DNA of 64,000 nt from positions 124,001 through 188,000 of the forward strand of contig JANBVI010000064.1 in assembly GCA_024239075.1 (NCBI GenBank). Direction: 5' to 3'. The stretch comes from Fischerella sp. CENA71. GTDB taxonomy: Bacteria > Cyanobacteriota > Cyanobacteriia > Cyanobacteriales > Nostocaceae. A program made the translations under genes and the position numbers. Below, piece after piece: positions 1 to 9,253 of this stretch (its first letter is position 1; each line of letters opens with the position of its first letter). Under the pieces are notes generated by a model. That model ran no database searches. It was not told the origin of the DNA and was given only the letters and a program-made list of their open reading frames with translations.

Positions 1-82
1 AAATTTTGACTAGCAAGTTTAAATTGACATTCATCTAAAATCGCAAATCTAAATTATTGACTTCCCAAAGGGTGAGTTATTT

Positions 83-382
83 TCAAATCTCAAAAGATTC
101 AGAATCTACAAATTCTTCCGCTAAACGCTTGCTTAAGGCTTCAATAGTGGGATAATGCCACAACAGAATTAGAGACATCTTAAATCCAAACAATTTCTCT
201 GCTCTACTGATAATAACCATCCCTTGTGCTGAATCTAAGCCGTAACTGTCTAAATGTTCTCGGATATCTATTTCATCTGGTTCAATTCCCAGCATCTCAG
301 AAATGTTAGAGACTAGCCAGGCTTGTATTTCTTCTGCTGTGTAAGACTGTTTAGCACTTGAATTAATCAGAGACTGATTCAT
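83..382 (-). CDS. Stand-alone acyl/peptidyl carrier protein
   Basis: A 99-residue phosphopantetheine carrier protein. The attachment site is visible as D-S-Y-G-L-D-S-A-Q near residue 50, where the Ser after L-D should carry the 4'-phosphopantetheine arm. It is followed by the usual helix and a P-T-I motif before the last helix. The sequence resembles the free-standing carriers used with acyl-AMP ligases or PKS/NRPS modules more than FabD/FabF-type fatty-acid ACP. It is the last gene seen in a same-strand run that starts at the large PKS, about 140 bp after the flavoprotein, so it probably presents an acyl intermediate to the tailoring enzymes next to it (inference). ATG start. The operon may continue past base 1. 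Confidence 0.85.
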   Translation of the reverse strand: MNQSLINSSAKQSYTAEEIQAWLVSNISEMLGIEPDEIDIREHLDSYGLDSAQGMVIISRAEKLFGFKMSLILLWHYPTIEALSKRLAEEFVDSESFEI

Positions 383-518
383 ATTTATACCTATGAAATC
401 AAAGGAATTTGAACAATACTGAAAATAGCGTTAGTTGTAAGGTAAGGTTTTTAAGTAGTAGCGTCTACACACCAATGTGTATAGGACTAAATTGATAGAA
501 ATTTGTTCAAGTTTCTAA

Positions 519-1985
519 CTAATCAGGTGAAACGGCCGATTGCTCTGGATGATTGAGGTTATGGACTGGAGTAGTTGATAAAGCTGGATTGCTAACATTT
601 TCATTTCTCAAGGATTCTACAGTTTTTGCGATCGCCTGTGGTGATTCTGAGTAGAACTCAAGATGTGTATTCCAACCTGACATGCCCAAAAACTTTTCAC
701 ACACCCTACCAATCCCAATCAGAAGAATGCAGAACACCCAAGAACAATAAAGTACCAAATGAAACTCTTCGTAATACCCACTACCCCAGGCAACTAAGCG
801 CCGCAATAGTGGATTGTTCCAGTGGTTGCTGTACTTGCCAGTCAGTTTAACAAGAATCTCCATGGAAACTCGATATTTGAGCATCTTGTACATGAGGCCC
901 ATCGTTGTGGAAACATGAAAATGCTCCTTCTGACTCCACTTCTGGTAATGCTGTAAAAATTTCCTGTCCCAATTGTTCTTCAAAAACCCATCAATAGCAT
1001 CTGCTGCTTTTTCTGCCGAACGAAAGGCGAGGTGTACCCCAGACGAGAAAAGAGGATCAACAAAGAAATTAGCGTCTCCCACAAGAATCCAGCCATTACC
1101 CACAGACTGTTTTGAGGCGTAGGATAGATTGTGCAACATTCGGACTTTGGAAAATTGTTCGGCCTGCTCAAACCGCTCTTGGATAAACTTATACTGCCTA
1201 ATATAAGTGAGTAGAATTTCTTCTGGGCTTTTCTGCTTCCACCAAATTGTTCCTGGCTCATTCATTACCACTCCAATACTCATGATGTCTGATGCAAGCG
1301 GAATAAACCAGATCCAACCGTTTTCAATCAGGTATCCATTAAAGTAGCCTTGCTGAATATCAGAAGCACGAGTGACATGCTTGAAGTGTCCGAATACAGC
1401 TGAGGTTTTGATCGTTTTGTTCGGAGTCAGGAATTTACGGCTTCTGCTGATCAAAGCGTGCCGCCCTGAGCAATCAGCAATACATTTGGCTTTGGTAACA
1501 TATTCAATATTATCTTTACTTTTCCAACGGATTCCAGTTGCTTTGTCACCTTCCCAAAGAATTTCCTTGACTACTGCCTCCTCAAAGACTGTGACTCCCT
1601 CTTGACGAGCATGATTAAGCAGAAACAGATCAAACTCACTTCGCTCTACTTGATATGCATAAGGGCGCTGTTGAAGCCTTTGCGTGGGAAATTTATAAAA
1701 TTCTTGTCTGCTGTACTCGTATTCAGACTGCTGTGGATTCAGCCCAATCCGAATTTCCGTACCATATTTAAATGTGTAACCAAGATGCTGTAGTGGTTCA
1801 GCAATTCCTAGCTTTTCCCAGATTAGCTGGGTTGCAGGTAGGAGAGACTCGCCTACGTGAAAACGGGGAAATTTCTCGCGTTCGAGTACCAAAACCTGAT
1901 ATCCTTTCCGAAGCAGGAAAGTAGATAAAGTAGAGCCAGCAGGACCTCCTCCGATAACAACGACATCATAGTCACTATGATTCAT
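519..1985 (-). CDS. Flavin-dependent halogenase-like FAD oxidoreductase
   Basis: FAD-binding monooxygenase fold. The N-terminus carries the dinucleotide motif V-I-G-G-G-P-A-G-S and then the E-R-E-K-F-P-R-F-H-V-G-E-S-L block typical of halogenase-like and geranylgeranyl-reductase-like flavoproteins. A G-W-I-W-F-I-P segment fits the GWxWxIP signature of flavin-dependent halogenases, and a lysine sits in F-K-Y-G about where the catalytic Lys lies in CmlS/CndH-type enzymes. The motif G-D-A-N-F-F-V-D-P-L-F-S-S-G-V is the usual second FAD-contact region. I start at the ATG (1985) rather than a TTG four codons earlier because M-N-H-S-D-Y-D leads straight into the FAD fold. It begins about 15 bases after the diiron enzyme ends. 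Halogenation is a family-based guess; hydroxylation or reduction of an ACP-bound acyl chain is possible. Confidence 0.75.
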   Translation of the reverse strand: MNHSDYDVVVIGGGPAGSTLSTFLLRKGYQVLVLEREKFPRFHVGESLLPATQLIWEKLGIAEPLQHLGYTFKYGTEIRIGLNPQQSEYEYSRQEFYKFPTQRLQQRPYAYQVERSEFDLFLLNHARQEGVTVFEEAVVKEILWEGDKATGIRWKSKDNIEYVTKAKCIADCSGRHALISRSRKFLTPNKTIKTSAVFGHFKHVTRASDIQQGYFNGYLIENGWIWFIPLASDIMSIGVVMNEPGTIWWKQKSPEEILLTYIRQYKFIQERFEQAEQFSKVRMLHNLSYASKQSVGNGWILVGDANFFVDPLFSSGVHLAFRSAEKAADAIDGFLKNNWDRKFLQHYQKWSQKEHFHVSTTMGLMYKMLKYRVSMEILVKLTGKYSNHWNNPLLRRLVAWGSGYYEEFHLVLYCSWVFCILLIGIGRVCEKFLGMSGWNTHLEFYSESPQAIAKTVESLRNENVSNPALSTTPVHNLNHPEQSAVSPD

Positions 1986-2000
1986 AAGATTGTTCAACTT

Positions 2001-3218
2001 TTATATACAAGCAACAGATTTCGAGAATTTATCAAAGAATTTACTGTTATCTTTGATAGTCTTGCTAATCGAAGCTCCTGCGGCCATAACACGCATCTCA
2101 CGATTGATAGACCACGTGTAATCTAATTTGTCAAAAAATTGGCACAGATTTGAGAAAAGATTTTGGTGGTACTTCAAATTCAAATGTAAACCTTGGTGTT
2201 CGTGACAGAAGCACTTCTCTATCCAAGAGAGCGCTTCTTGGCTAGACATATCAAATAGAGGAGTTCTTAGTATCTTATAGACTAAGGGCATGACAAACAC
2301 TTTATCTGGAGAAAAACTTGCAACTGCTCCAGCAGATAGCCCATTAAGTATAGTAAGTTGCATCATGTAGATTGCCAAATTAGCCATGAATTTCTCATAG
2401 GATGTTGGTTTTGGAAAGTCTTGGTAGAGATTTTGAGCGATCAGATGAGAAGTTGTAGTGTGAAAAGATTCATCCAGGAAATGGTAATGAGAGACAGCCA
2501 CAGGAGCTGGGATAAACTCGCCTTTGTTCTCCAATAGCCGGAAGTATTGGGAACGAGCGTGTTCTGTTAGCTTAAGAATCATATTGGCGGTGAAACGTAA
2601 GGCATAGTATTGAGATGCCAAGAAAGGCGTACTTCCCCAGTTGAAGCTGAATAACTGTCGCAGAGGTCCAGGTGACAAACGCCTTCCCAGACCCTTTTGA
2701 ATCACCTTGGACTCATTTCCTGCAAGAGGATTTCCACATATGACCTTGCCTAGCAGGGTCATCTCCGTCATGTCACTAATCGTGCGAAAGGCATGAATGT
2801 GGTGGCGTTCCTGAGAAGTTTCAACATCCAGCTCATGGCACAAGGTATTGTAGTGACCTATATTGTAAAAAACGCTGCTTGTAATCTGATTGTAAAGAAT
2901 TGTATTAGTCTCGCTAGCAGCAGTAAGATTGTAACCTCCAACCCAAAAAAGATGATTGAGAGCAATTTTTTGCGAGGGAGAAGCCACTTCGTAAAGTGGA
3001 GTACCATACAAAATTGAAAGCTCAGGATCGCTCCAATAATAATCTCTGTGGTTGTTGTAATTAAAGTTTTGAGCTAACTCTGTTATTTTCTCAGTATAGT
3101 TAGACTCTGTGTTCCGTCTATAGTTGATTTCGACTACTTTTAAATGTTTCTTGATCTGTCTCTCAGGTTGGGTCGATGATTGCTTTTGTGACTGTAGTTC
3201 TTTGGTGTTATCTATCAT
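2001..3218 (-). CDS. AurF/CylC-like diiron oxygenase or halogenase
   Basis: A 405-residue helical protein with ferritin-like diiron ligand patterns. There is an E-x-x-H (E-R-H-H) in the first half and an H-x-x-x-E-x-x-H (H-F-L-D-E-S-F-H) in the second half, the ligand spacing seen in p-aminobenzoate N-oxygenase AurF. Cyanobacterial dimetal halogenases of the CylC type are also found next to fatty-acyl or PKS genes and are hard to tell apart by eye. Such enzymes act on ACP- or CoA-linked acyl chains or on aryl amines. It lies between an SBBP-repeat protein and a halogenase-like flavoprotein in the PKS operon, so a role in oxidising or halogenating the polyketide chain is likely (inference). 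The reaction type is unresolved. Confidence 0.65.
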   Translation of the reverse strand: MIDNTKELQSQKQSSTQPERQIKKHLKVVEINYRRNTESNYTEKITELAQNFNYNNHRDYYWSDPELSILYGTPLYEVASPSQKIALNHLFWVGGYNLTAASETNTILYNQITSSVFYNIGHYNTLCHELDVETSQERHHIHAFRTISDMTEMTLLGKVICGNPLAGNESKVIQKGLGRRLSPGPLRQLFSFNWGSTPFLASQYYALRFTANMILKLTEHARSQYFRLLENKGEFIPAPVAVSHYHFLDESFHTTTSHLIAQNLYQDFPKPTSYEKFMANLAIYMMQLTILNGLSAGAVASFSPDKVFVMPLVYKILRTPLFDMSSQEALSWIEKCFCHEHQGLHLNLKYHQNLFSNLCQFFDKLDYTWSINREMRVMAAGASISKTIKDNSKFFDKFSKSVACI

Positions 3219-3380
3219 AATATTGTTCTTAAATTAACTCTAGAAAATCAAAGATATCTACACAATAATAGTCATTGTTAAAAATTAGTAAAAATTAGCA
3301 CTTGTATTTCAATGAGAATGTCATTATTTCAATCACTGCGGAAGCTTAGAGCATAATCATTGTTGATGAGCATGTCATTC

Positions 3381-5165
3381 TTAGATAACCTGCTTTGGAG
3401 TACCACTAAAGTCTTGCAAAGTTCCTGACTGGGAATCGAGTTTAGCTATCCAGCTGTCCACAGATCCAGTATTGATACCTCCAAAAGAACCCTCAGTAGT
3501 TCCTGTTATGTATACGTTACCAACGTTATCTAAGGTAATATTGGTAGCAGCATCAGACTTAGAGGTTCCAAACTGTTGAATCCACAACTGGTTACCATCA
3601 CTGTCGTACTTAGCAACCCAAGCATCATTAGACCCAGCATTCTTTCCCCCCAAGTTGTTGTCGGTATATCCTACTAGGAATATATTGCCATTGTCATCTA
3701 CTTTCATACTTGAGGAGGCATCATCACCGTAAGTGCCAAACTGTTTTATCCACAACTGGTTGCCATTGCTGTCATACTTGGTTATCCAAGCGTCATCAGA
3801 TCCAGCATTTTTTCCCCCAAAACTACCTAATGTCCATCCTGTCATGTAGACATTACCCTGACCATCTGTATTGATCGCCTTGGGAAATTCATTATCCTTG
3901 GTGCCAAACTGTCGAATCCACTCTAATTGACCATTGTTGTTGTTTTTGGCGACCCAGACATCATACAGTCCTGCATTCTTTCCTCCCAAATCGCCCATAG
4001 TCCATCCTGTAGAGTAGATACTGCCATCATTACTGACATCAACACCGTAAGCTTCGTCAAACATCGAGGTACCAAACTTTTTAAACAACAGCTGGTTGCC
4101 ACTGCTGTCATACTTGGTTATCCAGGCATCATCTGCGAAAACATCAGGTTGAAAAAAAAGTCCTTGTTTCTGTTGCCTGATAGTAAATCCTGAAAGGTAG
4201 ACATTTTCATTGTCATCAACTGTCATATCAAAGGAAGCATCGATAAGTTCAGTCCCAAACTGTTGAATCCACTGCTGATTACCATTGCTATCATACTTGC
4301 CCACCCAGACATCATAATTTTCTTGTCCCTGATTAGTTCCTCCTAAATCGCCTTTAGTTATTCCCGCTAGATAGAAGTTACCTTCTTTATCGGTGGCAAT
4401 ACTAGTAGCCAAGTCAGCACTGGAAGTACCAAATTGTTGAATCCACTTCTGATTGCCACTATTGTCATACTTGGCCACCCAAGCATCATTAGAGCCAGCA
4501 TTAACTCCTCTCAAAGAGCCGCTAGTCACTCCTGCTACATATAAATTGCCAAAAGTATCCGTAGCTGAACTTAGGGTTATGTCAACATCGGCAGTCCCCA
4601 ATTGCTGAATATTTGGTTGTGCGGGTCCAGGAGGTGGAGTATAACCCTCATACTGGAAGTAGTCTCCCTCAAGACCCAAATGATGAATACCGGGTACAAG
4701 CGCAATTAAATCAGGTACAATCCCCTGCTGCCAAAATATTGCTGTTCCTACGGGAGAATTAAATAATTTGTAGTCCTTGGAAGTGCCGTGTAGCTGAATT
4801 TTATCCTGGTAGGGTTTGAAGTCTAAAATTGAAGCAAATTGCTTGAAACCAAAGTCAATTGCATTACCGTCGGTATAATATGGCTGTTTCCAATCACCAA
4901 GAACAAATCTATCGCCCCAGTGAAGTTGACTACCCTTCAGCGCCGCCATTAAGTCTGCATCGCCCAAGATAAAATCAATTTGTGGTTGAGCGGAATGATC
5001 ACTGCCAGGGTTTAAACCAACAAAGGTATCGTTCCCAGAACGACCCCACATGAGTTCACTGCTCTCATTCTTGAAAAGTAAGTCACTGCCAGGTGTATTT
5101 ACATTTAATATCCTTACAAAATTGGCGTTGATCTCGCTTTCCAATTTGGTCCATAGATTTTCCAT
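3381..5165 (-). CDS. SBBP-repeat beta-propeller protein with RTX-like N-terminus
   Basis: About 594 residues. The N-terminal ~190 residues include G-R-S-G-N-D-T-F-V-G, an RTX-like calcium-binding turn common in cyanobacterial secreted proteins. From about residue 190 there are seven repeats of roughly 55 residues, each with a consensus like G-N-x-Y-x-x-G-x-T and D-A-W-x-x-K-Y-D-S-x-G-N-Q-L-W-I-x-Q-F-G-T. This is the SBBP (seven-bladed beta-propeller) repeat. No classical signal peptide is visible, as with other RTX-type proteins. I chose the ATG at 5165 because an AGGTGG ribosome site sits six bases upstream; an upstream TTG adds nine residues. It is an odd passenger in a biosynthetic operon, between KAS III and the diiron enzyme. 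A surface or extracellular binding role is a guess. Confidence 0.8.
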   Translation of the reverse strand: MENLWTKLESEINANFVRILNVNTPGSDLLFKNESSELMWGRSGNDTFVGLNPGSDHSAQPQIDFILGDADLMAALKGSQLHWGDRFVLGDWKQPYYTDGNAIDFGFKQFASILDFKPYQDKIQLHGTSKDYKLFNSPVGTAIFWQQGIVPDLIALVPGIHHLGLEGDYFQYEGYTPPPGPAQPNIQQLGTADVDITLSSATDTFGNLYVAGVTSGSLRGVNAGSNDAWVAKYDNSGNQKWIQQFGTSSADLATSIATDKEGNFYLAGITKGDLGGTNQGQENYDVWVGKYDSNGNQQWIQQFGTELIDASFDMTVDDNENVYLSGFTIRQQKQGLFFQPDVFADDAWITKYDSSGNQLLFKKFGTSMFDEAYGVDVSNDGSIYSTGWTMGDLGGKNAGLYDVWVAKNNNNGQLEWIRQFGTKDNEFPKAINTDGQGNVYMTGWTLGSFGGKNAGSDDAWITKYDSNGNQLWIKQFGTYGDDASSSMKVDDNGNIFLVGYTDNNLGGKNAGSNDAWVAKYDSDGNQLWIQQFGTSKSDAATNITLDNVGNVYITGTTEGSFGGINTGSVDSWIAKLDSQSGTLQDFSGTPKQVI

Positions 5166-5314
5166 CTGATTCCACCTGGAGCAGTACTTCAATCTTTGGA
5201 TGATCAGCCGAGCCGTTTGTCAAAATAGCACCATTTCTTAACTTAAGCTCACTATTATCAATGAGTGGCAATAAACATGACAAACGACTGACTAGAGTCG
5301 CTGTGCAGCAAAAA

Positions 5315-6466
5315 TTAGACCACTGTCAGGAGCATATAAGCATATGAAAATCTAGCACTTTCAGGAATAAAGCAAAATATTTTCTCGCCTTGTTCAAGTT
5401 TTCCTGATGACATCAATTCCTCTAACATAACAAAGATAGAGGCAGAGCCTGTATTACCTTTATAGGTTAAGTTAGTAAACCATTTCTCAAACGGAATCTC
5501 AAATCCAATTGCTACTAACTCATCGTAGAGTGACTGCTTGAAATGTTCTGATGAGTAATGAGGTAAATACCAAGTGAGATCATCTGATTTTAGGTTATGT
5601 TTGTCTCGGACTTGTGCTAAAGCTTTTTGAATTGCATAGGGAACTACATGTTCCCCTAGCAGTTTTACATCCTGTTTTAAAGCAATATAATTTTCTTTCC
5701 AGACTTCATCTGGATTTTCAACATCCCGCAAGCCTTGTAAAGAACCATCAGATCTCTTTACAGCTCCGGCATACATACAAGTCTCTAGCTCATTGGCAAA
5801 GGAGATAATATCGACCCAGTCTACCCTAAGTGAAATACCATTTTGGCGAGGTGTATCCGTGATTAGAACTGCTGCTGCTGCATCGGAAAGCATCCACCTC
5901 AAAAAATCTTTCTCAAAAGCTATGATCGGTTTCGCATCCAACTCCTGAATTTTAGCTTCTATTTCTGGTTGAAAGAACTTCGCTCTGAATTGGTTTGACA
6001 CAAGTTCTGAACCTGTAGTTACAGCATTTTTTGTCAACCCGGAATAAACACTCATATACCCATACTTAAATGCGGTCATTCCAGAGCAGCAGACTCCACT
6101 TGTGGATATAACTTCACAAGGAGGACACCCAAGCTCTCCATGTACCATCAGACCATGGTTAGGAACAATCTGATCCGGAGAAGATGTTCCACAAACTAAA
6201 CACTCTATTTCTTCTAAAGGAAAATTTGAGTTTTTGGAAAGAGTACGCACTGCTTCGGCTGTTAATTGTGCATTAGTATGAGTTTGCTTGCCAGTCTTGG
6301 GATCTATTGCATAATATCGAGATTTTATGCCGTTGTTTTTTAGGATTCGATTTTTGCAGCGTGAGGGCTTTTCGTTGATTAAGCCAAGGACATTTTCGAT
6401 CTCGTCATTATTCACAGGTTGATTTGGTAGAAAAACTCCTAAACCCGTAATGTATGCTGAAGCCAT
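5315..6466 (-). CDS. 3-oxoacyl-ACP synthase III-like (KAS III)
   Basis: Thiolase-fold condensing enzyme of the FabH/KAS III type, about 383 residues. The active-site cysteine lies in I-S-T-S-G-V-C-C-S-G-M, the histidine in Y-L-P-H-Y-S-S-E-H, and the asparagine in Y-K-G-N-T-G-S-A-S, giving a complete Cys-His-Asn triad. Start chosen at the ATG (6466), which has a GGGGGA ribosome site; the longer ORF has an unsupported N-terminal extension. KAS III enzymes prime a chain or perform acyl transfer or head-to-head condensation. In this operon it probably loads or releases the chain made by the PfaA/B/D-like proteins (inference). Confidence 0.85.
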   Translation of the reverse strand: MASAYITGLGVFLPNQPVNNDEIENVLGLINEKPSRCKNRILKNNGIKSRYYAIDPKTGKQTHTNAQLTAEAVRTLSKNSNFPLEEIECLVCGTSSPDQIVPNHGLMVHGELGCPPCEVISTSGVCCSGMTAFKYGYMSVYSGLTKNAVTTGSELVSNQFRAKFFQPEIEAKIQELDAKPIIAFEKDFLRWMLSDAAAAVLITDTPRQNGISLRVDWVDIISFANELETCMYAGAVKRSDGSLQGLRDVENPDEVWKENYIALKQDVKLLGEHVVPYAIQKALAQVRDKHNLKSDDLTWYLPHYSSEHFKQSLYDELVAIGFEIPFEKWFTNLTYKGNTGSASIFVMLEELMSSGKLEQGEKIFCFIPESARFSYAYMLLTVV

Positions 6467-6543
6467 AATTTCCCCCAAATAAACTAACAAGACTCAAAAA
6501 AATGACAGTAATCTCTTGCAAATAATTCAGTTATTGTTAACTC

Positions 6544-7461
6544 TTAGATCACACCAGTTGGTGATTTCAAACGCTCAACATAAGATGCTATTTTTTTATT
6601 AATCAAAGAAGCAAAAAGCAATTGCATGAGTGTAGAAAATATGAGAAGAGTGGGAATAGCAAATAGAAGTTGAACCGCAAAGATACAGATAATCGGTATT
6701 CTCCCCCAGCTTCCCTGCTTACCAAAAAAACGAGCTATCTTTGCCCATGGGCGATATAGTCCCCGCCCAATTAATTCCGGAATCACATAACGTTGATTCA
6801 CTTCAACAGCTCCAAGTCCTTTAAGCATTGGCTGATGAGAATAATCACCTAGCGCCTCGATATTGTTGGCTAAACGCTTGCCAAATCTTGATAGTGCATA
6901 GATATCTTCATCTCTAATCCCCGCAGCAGGTAATACTCCCAAAAATCTGTTTTTTTTCCCAGTCAACAGTAACCGGGGAGTGGTAATGAAGGTAGCTAAA
7001 GGTGGTCCTTGGTGAGTCAAAACTACATTGTCGATATGAATACCTCCGACTTCAGCAATCATTCTCTTCATCATTTCTGAGGCGGAGTGCCACATATTTC
7101 GACAAATTATTAAAGTGATAACTTTTGTATCTTTCAAAACTTTTGCATACTTAGATTTTAAAAATCCTTGAATTGGTAAAGATGGTGCCAAAAACCAAAC
7201 CTGATAAGCAAGAATAATTAAATCGAATTTATTATCTTGACTAAATTTCGGTGGAGAGATTTCTGGAGGCTCCTCGTTTACACATTCTGGAAAAACATCA
7301 AAAAATTTATATAAGTTCCAAGGATAAGGATAATTATCTCTTGGCTTAATGCATTCCCAGGTAAGCTCGACTTCTGGTATCTTGAGATATTTAGTAAAAG
7401 ATTCAGCTGCGCTAGTCACATCCCCCGATTGCGAGTAATAAACTACCAATACACGTTTCAT
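6544..7461 (-). CDS. Flavodoxin-like protein, dialkylresorcinol-condensing-enzyme family annotation
   Basis: The N-terminus V-L-V-V-Y-Y-S-Q-S-G-D is a flavodoxin FMN phosphate-binding loop, and a flavodoxin-like core covers the first ~170 residues. The C-terminal 60 residues contain a hydrophobic segment (I-I-C-I-F-A-V-Q-L-L-F-A-I-P) that likely anchors it in the membrane. Close cyanobacterial relatives are commonly annotated as dialkylresorcinol condensing enzyme, but the flavodoxin fold makes an electron-transfer or reductase role more likely. It lies 14 bases after PfaD and before KAS III, so it is probably co-translated with the PKS set and may supply reducing power to PfaD or to the two oxidative enzymes (inference). 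Confidence 0.6.
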   Translation of the reverse strand: MKRVLVVYYSQSGDVTSAAESFTKYLKIPEVELTWECIKPRDNYPYPWNLYKFFDVFPECVNEEPPEISPPKFSQDNKFDLIILAYQVWFLAPSLPIQGFLKSKYAKVLKDTKVITLIICRNMWHSASEMMKRMIAEVGGIHIDNVVLTHQGPPLATFITTPRLLLTGKKNRFLGVLPAAGIRDEDIYALSRFGKRLANNIEALGDYSHQPMLKGLGAVEVNQRYVIPELIGRGLYRPWAKIARFFGKQGSWGRIPIICIFAVQLLFAIPTLLIFSTLMQLLFASLINKKIASYVERLKSPTGVI

Positions 7462-7475
7462 AACTTTGATAATTT

Positions 7476-9125
7476 CTATTTCGGCTGATACTGAATGTAG
7501 TTAGCTGGAATTTGTAATCCTTGGATTTGCAAACTCTGCATTCGGAATAAAAATGCAGTTCCTCTCATAATATGGTTAGCAACATCAACAACTTTCCGAT
7601 TATTTGGTTCAGCAAGATAAGTAGCTTTTACCCAGTCATTAAAACTACCCATTGCTGGACCACACCAGATTTGATAATCAATTTCTCGACCTTTTTCCCC
7701 AGAGTTAGACCAGCGAGATGACAATCCAAGATACCAACGGAAAATTAGAGCCATCTTCAGTTTAGGATTGTTGGCAGCTTTTATTAATTTATCAGGATTT
7801 CTTTGAGATAAATAGGCTGCTGTTTCCTTCCAAATAACTTCTAGATTATTTCTAAAAAATTGTTTTTCTAGTTTATCTTTTTCTTCTGCTGGGATGTCTT
7901 CAATTGAATTATATCTTTTGTATAAATCTAGTAATTTTTGCGCTCGTAGAGGAAAGAAAGTTCCTCTTTTTAAAACTTGAAGTTTGACACCCATTTCAAA
8001 CATATCTGCTGCTGGAGCCATCATTACATCAGTCATCTCGGCTTGAGCCAATAATTGTTTTGTATGTTGAGATGTTCCAGCTTCAACACAAGACTGATTA
8101 ATAGAACCAGTGACAACATAAGAAGCACCCATCATCAAAGCAGCTAATGCTGATTGAGGAGTTGCAATTCCTCCTGCTGCTCCGACTCGAACAGGTTTTT
8201 CGTAACAGTATTTATTTTGAATTTCATCTCTCAATTCTAAAATTGAGGGTAAGAGGCAAACTAGAGAACGATTATCTGTATGACCACCAGAATCTGCTTC
8301 TACAGTGATATCATCTGCCATTGGAACTTGTTCGGCTAGTTTTGCCTGAAATTCGCTGATTAAACCTTGTTCAACTAATTGCTTGAGAATTTTTATAGGA
8401 GCAGGCTGAAGAAATTTGTTTGCATCTTCTCTGCGGGAAATTTTAGCAATGACTTTATTTTTGATTTCGATTTGATTGGCTGCATTTAAATTAAGCCCAG
8501 CAGCTCGATAGTAGACTATGTTGTCAGTTAAATCTAGGAAAGCAGAAGCTTCTATGGTTCTTACTTGATATTTGAGATACAAATCAACAGCACTACGTTC
8601 AATCGCAGGTTCGCTGGGACTATGGAGTAAGTTAAAAACGTAAGGGCCTTCTGGTAAAGCTTGTTGAATGCGCTTAATGGCTTCTTCGACACGTGAAGGA
8701 GATAGTCCTCCTGCACCAAATGAGCTTAAAATTCTTTCTTTACCAAGAGCAATGACTAATTCTTCAGAAGCAATACCATGAGCCATTGCACCAGTCATAT
8801 AAGCATATTTAACATTGTAAAAATCCAAGAAATTGCGATCGCCTAACTGTTGAATAGCTAGTGGTGGAATAGCTATCAGCATTTCCACTTTTCCTGTTTG
8901 TCCATTAGAATGGTACAAATAACCTTCGTTGGTTACGCCAATTTCATTGTCTAGTCTAATAATGTAACAAGGTTTATCTAAATTCAGTAGCTTATTTTTT
9001 ATACCTTCTTGATCAAAAGCAACAGAATCTAAAGAACCTTGCCAAACTTGATTTTGTTTGTGAAAAAACTCGGAAAATTTTAGATTGTTTTGATTTTTGG
9101 AGATTATTGTGTTTAAAATACTCAC
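7476..9125 (-). CDS. pfaD-like: PfaD-family trans-acting enoyl reductase
   Basis: A 549-residue TIM-barrel flavoprotein of the 2-nitropropane-dioxygenase/PfaD family, which reduces enoyl intermediates in polyunsaturated-fatty-acid and polyketide synthases. The typical F-G-A-G-G-L-S-P segment, the A-D-S-G-G-H-T-D-N-R motif and the G-A-A-G-G-I-A-T-P phosphate-binding loop are all present, and length matches the family. The start is a GTG, with GAGG about ten bases upstream; no better ATG gives the conserved N-terminus. It sits directly downstream of the PfaB-like protein and supplies the enoyl-reductase activity that the large PKS lacks. Confidence 0.9.
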   Translation of the reverse strand: MSILNTIISKNQNNLKFSEFFHKQNQVWQGSLDSVAFDQEGIKNKLLNLDKPCYIIRLDNEIGVTNEGYLYHSNGQTGKVEMLIAIPPLAIQQLGDRNFLDFYNVKYAYMTGAMAHGIASEELVIALGKERILSSFGAGGLSPSRVEEAIKRIQQALPEGPYVFNLLHSPSEPAIERSAVDLYLKYQVRTIEASAFLDLTDNIVYYRAAGLNLNAANQIEIKNKVIAKISRREDANKFLQPAPIKILKQLVEQGLISEFQAKLAEQVPMADDITVEADSGGHTDNRSLVCLLPSILELRDEIQNKYCYEKPVRVGAAGGIATPQSALAALMMGASYVVTGSINQSCVEAGTSQHTKQLLAQAEMTDVMMAPAADMFEMGVKLQVLKRGTFFPLRAQKLLDLYKRYNSIEDIPAEEKDKLEKQFFRNNLEVIWKETAAYLSQRNPDKLIKAANNPKLKMALIFRWYLGLSSRWSNSGEKGREIDYQIWCGPAMGSFNDWVKATYLAEPNNRKVVDVANHIMRGTAFLFRMQSLQIQGLQIPANYIQYQPK

Positions 9126-9253
9126 TTTATTAGCCCTCTATATTGTATGCTTACCAAGTAGTGAAGTCTAGCTTTATTTTGTTAGATAAACGAAAAAAAT
9201 AAACTATTTGTATTCAGTAAAATCTAACAAATTAGGCATTATTTATTAATCTT

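Noticed and set aside
5083-5283. 66-residue ORF overlapping the SBBP protein start, considered as a frameshifted N-terminus
   Set aside because: The SBBP frame has its own ATG with a good ribosome site at 5165 and a sensible N-terminus.
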